Source: Mactra quadrangularis (lineage: Eukaryota > Mollusca > Bivalvia > Venerida > Mactridae). From it: a stretch of 64,000 nt of DNA. Position 1 is the stretch's first letter. Every line of letters starts with the position of its first letter. Both the position numbers and the translations under genes were made by a program. The stretch covers positions 18,064,232 through 18,128,231 of the forward strand of contig CM046299.1 of the NCBI GenBank assembly GCA_025267735.1, read 5' to 3'. The notes beneath the pieces are model-generated. The model did not search any database. It had not been told where the DNA came from and was given only the letters and a program-made list of their open reading frames with translations. This document shows positions 57,501 to 64,000 of this stretch, piece by piece.

Positions 57501-59921
57501 CCTCAGAAAAAGGCTGTCTGACCACAATTCTACATTAGGTTACGCTTCAGTTCTATTCTGCATAAAATGACAAGCAGTTGGCTAGCCTTATATGATCTTT
57601 TACCTGCGATAATCGTCATAAGTGTAACAGACCTGCTAGCGAATCTTTCATTCAGTCATTTCAGTGCTCTGATTATTACATGTGCTCAAAAATTATTCTC
57701 GTATACATAAGTGTGGGGAATCACGGCAAAAACGACGACCAGATCAACAAATTTAGATGAAAAAGACAAGGTTATTGACATTTATACGTAACCGTATTCT
57801 ATCAAACCTATTATAAAATCGTAATAAAGATTTCTGACGGTGTATATGGGTCCTTATACCCCTCGAAGCTACATATAAACCCTCGGCTGACGCCTCGGGT
57901 TATGTGTTCTCGGGGTATAAGGACCCATATACACCGTCAAAAATCTTTATAACTAATAGTATAGTCTAAGCAGCACAAAATTATCTTTTTAGCGGTAGAT
58001 CTGCCAACCCCTCAACGGTTCTAAAATTTCTTCCAAAAAACTCTCTACTCGTTAAAAACCTCGAGGTAATCTAAAATTTATATCTGTTGTGGGGTCGGCA
58101 GAACTACCACTAGAAAGAGAACTTAGTGCTGCTTAGACTGCACTAGGACTGAGAAAAATCGGCTTCGTATAAATGTCATTTACCTTGTCTTTTTCTTCTA
58201 TATTTATTGATTTGGTCGTCATTTTTGCCGTGTTAGGAACCATGTAGGTCACGTGGTTCCCTACACTGTACATGTACATATATGTTGTCAAAAAGGTGAT
58301 GTTAAGGAAATCAAATGGTTATGACTCAAATATAAATGTTGCGGACATATTTGGTCATAGGAGAAAACAAATTGACAAAGGCATTTGTTTTTGTTCCTCA
58401 TTTTACATATAGCATACCGCAATACAAATTAAAGAAGCAATTTTTAATCACAACAAGACGATGAATTGTCCGATCAATGCTATTTCACATCAATTATCAC
58501 TTAAACACTAAGCAAAAGTAAATAGCTTCATTTCGACCACTCAGTCATCGCTAAATATAGTTTTATACATCATACACAATTCATAAAAACAATTTGTACA
58601 TGTCGACGGTATGTCTTACTGTCTTAGCAAAGTCATTAATTAAATGTTTATATTCCGTTAAGATGAAGTTACATTAAACTTGAAAACCTGTTCTCAATGT
58701 TATAATTTCGTCGCCAACATCACTATGTTAACTTAACAATGTCACGTGATCCGCACAATGATGGTGAGTGGTAGGTTTAGTTTATCATTTATTTTTTATG
58801 ATGTAAGTGTCAGAAGTTAGAGGAAGTTTGGTCAAAATGAATATCTTGCTGTCATTCGTAACTAAGATACAACATGTATAATAACCAGTAGCCTGTTCAA
58901 TTATACCTAACGTTCTAAAACGTTCTGTAACGTTACATTTGGAACTCATCGGTCATTCGACCTATAGGTTGCAAGAAACATACAATTAAGGTCACAAAAA
59001 TGCATTTAAATTGTCTATACCGTTATATACGGGGTAGATACTTCATAAAACACCATCATTTGTAGTTATATGTCAATTTGCACAAATAATTGTCACAATC
59101 AGAACACTACTTTCCTGTTTCCATAAATGTTTCCTTACAATTTTGATAGTTTTAGAAAAAGTTGATATTTAAGTTGAATTCTGCGAATAAGTACCTTCAA
59201 TTGAATGACAATAAATAGGGCATAGAATAACCTTAACAATAAAATATACATAAATAAAAAAATGTAACCTTCACCACGTAGATGACCCCATCATAGAACT
59301 GCGTTCGGTCGTCCTCACTTTGACAATTGTATGCGTGTATTTACAGAGCCTGGTTAGTAACTGAACAATTAACTTTGGCTCATTATTTTCAATCTTCTAC
59401 TATGCATATTTAAAGCAATTTAGTTGGTCTTTAACTTAGTCAGCGTGTTCCAGTCAAAGACAAAAATATTTCGGGCAATATTGTTCATCACTGACTTACG
59501 AGAGCTGAAGACCGATAGTATGTCAATAAAAAATAAGTTTAATGCATATTGAGTTTATATGTACATAGATTCAATGTTTAAACTAACCAGCTTGATAAAA
59601 AGGGTACATTCGGTATACCACGGCTTTCGTCATGAATTCATGTATTTTTCGTAGAAAATCGCCGAAAAGTAACGGTACTTACTATTTATTTGCTGTCCAT
59701 CACAAGTGTCTACTAGTAGGGCATGAGACAAAAAAACAACAGAAAATAAGATTGATTGAAAATGGGCATTTTATTTGAAATGCCATAAACAAAATATATG
59801 TATATACGTACAAGCCGATATGACAGAACTAGACGGCAGTATACTTACCATTTGTTGGAGTGTTCCACATTTGAGCATTACAAAGATGTATCACAATAAA
59901 TATCGTTAATAAGTTCCACAT
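51530..59921 (-). CDS. Secreted protein of unknown family, paralogue 2 (263 aa)
   Basis: Five exons join in frame: 59921-59849 (ATG, signal peptide WNLLTIFIVIHLCNA), 57363-57197, 54580-54417, 53058-52865, 51723-51530 (stop TGA). Borders are GT-AG and intron phases equal those of the gene at 42314-46539. It shares NDDWEPIFRIYEG, FRSWKMDQWH, a VRVQLFDDGYEVANF segment, SRHWTISSRHVGDC, RCVCGYENV and YPTIMYAKGN with its paralogue. Exon 4 is nearly identical; exon 3 and the C-terminal tail have diverged. The tail here is Pro/Gln/His-rich (SPTPPPPMQG, QPQHRHQSQ). No transmembrane segment follows the signal peptide, so secretion is likely. The function is unknown. Introns hold SINEs, several inverted-repeat elements and a 145-bp minisatellite element. 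Confidence 0.85.
52229..52577. mobile_element. piggyBac-like MITE with TTAA target duplication, in intron 4 of paralogue 2
   Basis: AGGTACTAGTTCACAGATTT on the left, AATCTGTGGATGAGTACCT on the right, exact TTAA at 52225-52228 and 52578-52581. Nearly the same sequence as 50862-51203, 1.4 kb away. Confidence 0.85.
53436..54172 (+). mobile_element. Minisatellite-bearing element AACAAGAGC...TTTCGGGCATA in intron 3 of paralogue 2
   Basis: Opens AACAAGAGCACCGC with a short hairpin (CACCGCTAGGCGGAG), then ATATGCCCGAAAG. About three 145-bp units follow, then GGACGGACAGACGGACGC and a terminal hairpin GCCCGAAATTCTTTCGGGC. It is a repeat often met in bivalves, to my knowledge; the class is unresolved. 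Confidence 0.7.
53628..54090 (+). repeat. 145-bp tandem repeat with nuclear-receptor-type half-sites
   Basis: Units contain CTTAAGTTATGC, AAACTGTTTTCAGTTTTAAG, TGACCTTGACCTTTGACCTT and ATGGACAATCATCGTATGAA. TGACCTTTGACCT, the inverse of the DR1 consensus AGGTCAAAGGTCA, occurs at 53684, 53829 and 53974. Confidence 0.85.
54697..54920 (-). mobile_element. Type B SINE in intron 2 of paralogue 2
   Basis: TTTAACGCCGTGGCAACAC, GATTTCCTGGACCATTGTC and a B box GGTTCGAATCC (minus strand) place it in the family of 5650-5945. Confidence 0.65.
55355..55397. mobile_element. 43-bp foldback element with exact 9-bp target duplication
   Basis: Shares CATTCTCGTTCCCAGAGTCT and the GAGAATG end with 29779-29854 but is much shorter. 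TAGAATTAA flanks both sides (55346-55354, 55398-55406). Confidence 0.85.
55757..55945 (-). mobile_element. Type C SINE, well preserved
   Basis: The minus-strand head reads AGCAGTGGTTCAGTGGTAGG (A box) and CCTGGGTTCGAATCCCAC (B box), then GCACTGCTTATTTCCTTGAG. It ends at TGATCATTGAAATCACC. Confidence 0.75.
56240..57106. mobile_element. Larger copy of the GGGACTTTAGTCAGTTAT MITE, carrying a SINE
   Basis: TAAGGGTCTTTAGTCAGTTA at the left and GATAACTGCCAAAAGTCCCT at the right; inside are AAATCCGAAGAATCCAACTG and a type D SINE (56715-56882). Confidence 0.6.
56715..56882 (-). mobile_element. tRNA-derived SINE (type D)
   Basis: The minus strand has GGCCGTGGCGTAGTGGTTAG (A box) and a perfect T arm GCGGGTTCGAATCCCGC. 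A body with CGACGGCCAGCTCC and TTTTAACGTCGCATTCAAC follows. The anticodon arm does not fold cleanly, so it is a SINE and not a tRNA gene. Confidence 0.7.
57711..58266. mobile_element. Long-inverted-repeat element with two nested palindromes, in intron 1 of paralogue 2
   Basis: About 100 bp at each end are inverted: GTGTGGGGAATCACGG, CGACGACCAGATC and AAAAAGACAAGG on the left; CCTTGTCTTTTT, TTGGTCGTCATTTTTGCCG and GGTTCCCTACAC on the right. Inside are a hairpin with arms over 40 bp (57827-57953) and a second inverted repeat AGTCTAAGCAGCAC / GTGCTGCTTAGACT (57963-58138). Confidence 0.75.
58972..59203. mobile_element. piggyBac-like MITE, left part missing
   Basis: From GGTTGCAAGAAACATACAAT through GTCTATACCGTTATATACGG to TGAATTCTGCGAATAAGTACCTT it follows the right two thirds of 50862-51203. 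It lies in intron 1 of paralogue 2. Confidence 0.7.
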
Positions 59922-60937
59922 TTTTCCTGTTTTATCACTGCAGGATAATTGATTAATAATTGCGACTGAAACTTGTCGCGATTTTACTTAAAATATTTCA
60001 AGATTTAAGAATTCCCATTGGTTTTGACACTCTTACACCAAGGACTTCGACAGAGTGATTAAATCCTCCTGAATGTAAGATTAGGACTGTATTTGTCTGT
60101 CCTTCACTTTACAAATTTGAACGTAACATCACAAATAAGTTATTGTTAATTTGCATTCACATTAGAACACAATAACCCAGATTTATGTTTTAAATTCTGA
60201 CAGAAATAACATTTCATTTACGTAGTTATATAATATTCATTATTTTGACACAATATAACTGAAGTGTTAATGTCTCCCAATGCACGATTTTGCCCAAGTT
60301 GATGTCAGGTGGCCACTTTCATATTTGTAGACTTTATTGTTAGCCTGTCATTTCGTTCAATACATGAAAATGATAAATTGTCGACTTAACATATTTACAA
60401 TTTATGGGAAACTACGACGGATATCATATGAGTTAAGCCGTCCTGGTATGACATTTACGAACGTAGTTATTTTCGCAGCACGATAACCTTAGCTAAGTGT
60501 AACGTGCGAAAGCCTTGACGAATGCAAAAGTGCAATTCTCGGATTTTTTCGCGATATCCTCAATTCTGTTTCAGTATTTAGGCTGCAATGTTAAAACCTG
60601 AATTCACAAGTCTGCAAATAACATATTTGAAGTTATACTTTATAGTGTTTGAATTTTCAAGCTAAACGTTTTACTGGAACGCGTAAATTGGAGACTGGTC
60701 ATTCCAAATGCTAAGCAAATTGGGTTTCAGGCTATACGAGTAATAGATGACATGGCCATTAAATTGTGGGACTAAAAAGGTAGAACAAATTGAAAAACAT
60801 ATGTACTATGGTAAAATTCATCAGTTAAACAAGTTAACATACTACACACAGTATTAGGCTTCCGATATTTTCTAGAAAAGTTTTATAGGTATTGTAGATC
60901 TATGAAAGCAGCAGATCTTCAAAAAGATGTACAGTAC
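59922..60937. other. Intergenic between paralogue 2 and beta-mannosidase; nothing recognised
   Basis: Upstream flank of paralogue 2 and 3' flank of beta-mannosidase. AT-rich, no exon or repeat end seen before the dispersed repeat at 60938. Bases 63808-64000 are an intron of beta-mannosidase with no visible exon. Confidence 0.5.
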
Positions 60938-61142
60938 AGCCTCTCTTGAACAACACCTACTGGGAGATACTTGAAGAACGTTACTGTTTATAGCTCGTTG
61001 CTCGGCAGATGTTGATTTCAATTAAAAGTACGCCAAGGGAAATATCAAAATACGTTGTTGTGCAGAGGAAATATCAAACGATGTTGTTGTGCAGAGGATT
61101 TGATTTGTAGAGGGCCGCTCTGCAAAGGTTATACTGTATTTA
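60938..61142. repeat. Dispersed repeat family, inverse copy near the beta-mannosidase 3' end
   Basis: CTCTCTTGAACAACACCTAC, GTTGTTGTGCAGAGGATTTG and GGGCCGCTCTGCAAAGGTTA. A 30-bp part (GTTGTTGTGCAGAGGA) is duplicated inside. Confidence 0.6.
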
Positions 61143-61493
61143 CATGAACTTTTACGTTAAATTATATTCCACATCAAAAGTTCATTCAACAACGCAAATA
61201 ATTTTATAGCAAACAAAACGTAGAACTATGTTTTAGTATACAATCATTTATTAAGACAAATACACATACATTTGTATACACCATGCAGAATATAATACAA
61301 AAATTATGCATTCACATAAAGCTTAATTTATAAGACGCCACAATGTTCTTGAAAACATATAACGAAAAGTGCTTACAGTACTTAGATTAATTGACGCTGT
61401 TTCTAAAATGTCGTAAACCTCTCTTAACGGTTAATTTACAACCTTATAGAAGTTAAGCGTCTGTGTACCACTGTGCTAAATATTTTCAAATAA

Positions 61494-63807
61494 TCACTCA
61501 TATACGTCCATCAGTGATTTAACGGAGAGAGAACTTTTCAATGTATTCACATCCACCGTCTCCCAAGCGTAGAAGGTCAAGGTCATTGTTTTCTGGTACA
61601 TCAGGAATCCGTTGTCAGAGAAACGACCTTTGACCTTGGTTACATCGACCCATACAAATGGAGCTATAGCGTCAGTTGTCAATGTCAAAGTAAACTCGTT
61701 TGGCTTGGATGTTGCTTGCACGTTTGAAATCTAAAATAAGATAATAGGTAACAAATGGTCAATTCAATAACGAAAATATAACGTTAAAAAACTAACTTTC
61801 CTTTGACGAATTAGTAAATTTGTACTTTATGTCACCAGTAATACCAAACAGAGGAGTGTAGCTATATTTTATTAATAAAGACTATGTGTACAGTACCAAT
61901 TCAGTACGTATTTACTTGATTTGGTACAATGCTGTTCAATGAGATCGAATATTGCTTGTTTATTTATTGCAAGACAGTGCAACTCCTCTTGAACGACACA
62001 CACTGAGAGAGACTAAAGTGTGTTGCTGTTCAGAGGTTGTTGCTTAACATAGTTTCAATTCAATTCAAATTACGCCTACGGAAAATATCTTAAGCTGTTG
62101 TTGTGCAGAGGATTTGTTCTGTAGAGTGCAAGCCGAGGTTATACTGTACTCTGATGATTTGAGCACCATTCATAGAAAGGTATGTTTTATATCCACAGCT
62201 AGATAATGTAACGTAAATGCTTTTAGGAAATATATTATCTCAAAAGTTGTGGTAGTATTTAAAACAAGAGCTGTCAGAGGAGACAGCATGCTCGACTTAG
62301 TAAGTGTTTGTCACAGGAGATGTGGTTGATGATAAGGAACATACATATTTTAAAATTTGAAAATATAACCTTAACAAATTCAAAGAAAAAAAAGAAATAA
62401 ATAGAAAACTATAAGTTCAAGGGGGATAACTCTGAAAAAATGTATAAGGAGTTATGAATCTTGTCACATGAGATGTGGTCGATAATAAGGAACATATATC
62501 TAAAGTTTGAAGTCAATACCTGAAGAAATAAAACAGTTGCAGTAAAAACAAACATTTTTTAAAGAAAACTCTAATTTCAAGGGGAGATAATTCTGAAAAA
62601 AAATATATTTAGAGTTATGAACCTTGTCACATGAGATGTGGTTGATAATAAGGAACATATATTTAAAGTCAATACCTAAAGAAATAAAACAGTTGCAATA
62701 AAAACAAATATTTATTAAAGAAAACTATAAGTTCAAGGGGGATAACTTTGAAAATAATGTATATGGAGTTATGAACCTTGTCACATGAGATGTGGTTGAT
62801 AATAAGGAACATATATCTAAAGTTTGAAATCAATACCTAAAGAAATAAAACAGTTGCAGTAAAATCAAACATTTTTTAAAGAAAACTCTAAGTTCAAGGG
62901 GAGATAATTCTGAAAAAAATGCATTCGGAGTTATGGACCATGTCACATGAGATGTGGTTGATAGAAAGGAACATATATTTAAAGTTTGAAGTTTATATCT
63001 TAAGAAATAACAAAGATACAGAAGAAAGTATTTTACTGCACAAAAACTTTAATCTGTGCACAAAAACTTCAATCAGTTCAAGGGGAGATAATTCTTGAAA
63101 AAATGTGTTTGGAGTTATGGACCTTGTCACATGAGATGTGGTTGATAGTAAGGAACGTATATTTAAAGTTTGAAGTTAATATCTTAAGAAATAACAAAGA
63201 TATAGAAGAAAGTATTTTACTGCACAAAAACTTTAATCAGAAGTGTGGACGCGGACGCGGACGCCGACGCCGACGCCGGGGCGAGTAGGAGAGCTCTACA
63301 TTACTTCGTAAAGTCGAGCTAAAAAGAACGAATAATGATGAGCAAGTGGTTGGGAAATTACAACAATAGTATGTGACATACATGCTATATCGTAGTCTTA
63401 CATTACGATCATTTTGATAAGACCACTTCACCAACATGAAGAGTATTATCACGACCTTTGGAGAATTGGAATCGGAAAATAAGACCCTCTTACTAACACT
63501 AGCCGTTTTAAACGAACATTACCACTTCACCTGCCTTTCTGATCTTAAGACTAACTGAAAAGACGCCATGATTTGAAAATTAATAGAATTTTTATTTTTC
63601 ATTTTAATGATTAATAATACTTGCTTGTATGTGTGCCTTCTGTAGACCTTCAGCATTGTTGAGTTGTGATAATGGCATCCAGTTTGTAGGACCGGAAGTG
63701 TTTCCAAGATGGAAGGTAAAAAAGCACGCCTTCCTTCGAATACAACCGGAAGGATTGACCAGCTGACCTATGTTTTGACGATACACAGATTGCGATGTGG
63801 TGTTCAC
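61494..63807 (-). CDS. MANBA: Beta-mannosidase, last two exons (5' part outside window)
   Basis: Exon 63807 to about 63621/63625 encodes GCIRRKACFFTFHL and GPTNWMPLSQLNNAEGLQKAH. Exon 61730-61494 encodes FTLTLTTDAIAPFVWVDV, GRFSDNGFLMYQKTMTL and the end SVKSLMDVYE plus TGA. This matches, from memory, the C terminus of animal lysosomal beta-mannosidase (APFVWLDV, GRFSDNGFLM, final TSLTDIY), the glycoside hydrolase family 2 enzyme that removes terminal beta-mannose from N-glycan fragments. This part is the C-terminal beta-sandwich; catalytic residues lie upstream, beyond 64000. The splice between the exons has two possible solutions: a GC donor (CAA/GCAAGT) to a TTTTAG acceptor, or a GT donor 4 bases on to a weak AAG acceptor. 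Both keep the frame. Confidence 0.9.
61968..62150. repeat. Dispersed repeat family, inverse copy in the beta-mannosidase intron
   Basis: ACTCCTCTTGAACGACACAC, GTTGCTGTTCAGAGGTTGTT and GCTGTTGTTGTGCAGAGGAT match the family. Confidence 0.65.
62264..63300 (+). mobile_element. Minisatellite-bearing element AACAAGAGCTGTC...GGAGAGCTCT in the beta-mannosidase intron
   Basis: Opens AACAAGAGCTGTC with hairpin GCTGTCAGAGGAGACAGC. About six units of 150-185 bp follow (GTCACATGAGATGTGGTTGA, GGAACATATATTTAAAG, TTCAAGGGGAGATAA). It closes with a GGACGC/CGACGC run (63244-63285) and GAGTAGGAGAGCTCT. Same plan as 53436-54172 with unrelated repeats. Confidence 0.7.
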
Positions 63808-64000
63808 CTGAAATAAAAGATTTATGCAATACAAACATATTGTAGGTCTATGTCTACGCAGATCCGGGCAGCGGGACATGTTTTATGCAAATACAAGCTC
63901 AGAAAATGCGACTAAAATAGCAGGTTTGGACAAAAAACGTTAATATTCTAAGAGGATGGCAGTGTCTAGACAAGTGAGTAATTTAGTACAATGGAGTCCC

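Noticed and set aside
63103..63288. Arg/Gly-rich protein end
   Set aside because: It arises from the GGACGC run closing the minisatellite element.

Overview
The window reads as nuclear DNA of an invertebrate animal, most likely a bivalve mollusc (inference). It is AT-rich, its genes are split into short exons by introns of a few hundred bases to about 2.5 kb with GT-AG borders, and the space between is packed with tRNA-derived SINEs, miniature inverted-repeat elements, foldback elements and minisatellites, including units carrying repeated TGACCT motifs of a kind I associate with bivalve genomes. No bacterial operon, CRISPR array or intact tRNA or rRNA gene was seen.

Genes. (1) An angiotensin-converting-enzyme (peptidase family M2) gene on the minus strand, start codon at 13086, with ten exons that join in frame down to 2694; its last exon(s) lie to the left of the window. 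(2) A single-pass membrane protein on the plus strand (37222-39611), probably the C-terminal half of a larger receptor-like gene. (3, 4) Two paralogous five-exon genes on the minus strand (42314-46539 and 51530-59921) for secreted proteins of 271 and 263 residues of a family I cannot name. (5) The last two exons of a lysosomal beta-mannosidase gene on the minus strand (61494-63807). Broken transposon genes are a LINE reverse transcriptase (about 34370-36500) and a Tc1/mariner transposase remnant (about 20066-20300).

Layout. 1-13.1 kb: ACE gene, its introns full of mobile elements, including an inverted-repeat element carrying eleven copies of a 38-bp minisatellite. 13.1-20 kb: upstream of ACE, with two perfect CRE sites about 230 bp from its start codon, then dispersed repeats. 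20-28.1 kb: transposase remnant and a tandem duplication of about 2.3 kb whose two copies each hold an array (5 and 9 units) of a 60-bp repeat that folds into a defined hairpin. 28-37 kb: SINEs, foldbacks, inverted-repeat elements, LINE. 37-39.6 kb: membrane protein. 42-60 kb: secreted paralogues with a minisatellite-bearing element in an intron. 60-64 kb: beta-mannosidase tail with a second minisatellite-bearing element in its upstream intron or flank.

The genes do not form an operon or an evident pathway. The items most worth a second look are the covarying hairpin arrays, tiny foldback elements with exact 8-9 bp target duplications, the apparent loss of the chloride-binding arginine in ACE, and the unnamed secreted paralogues with one unusually similar exon.
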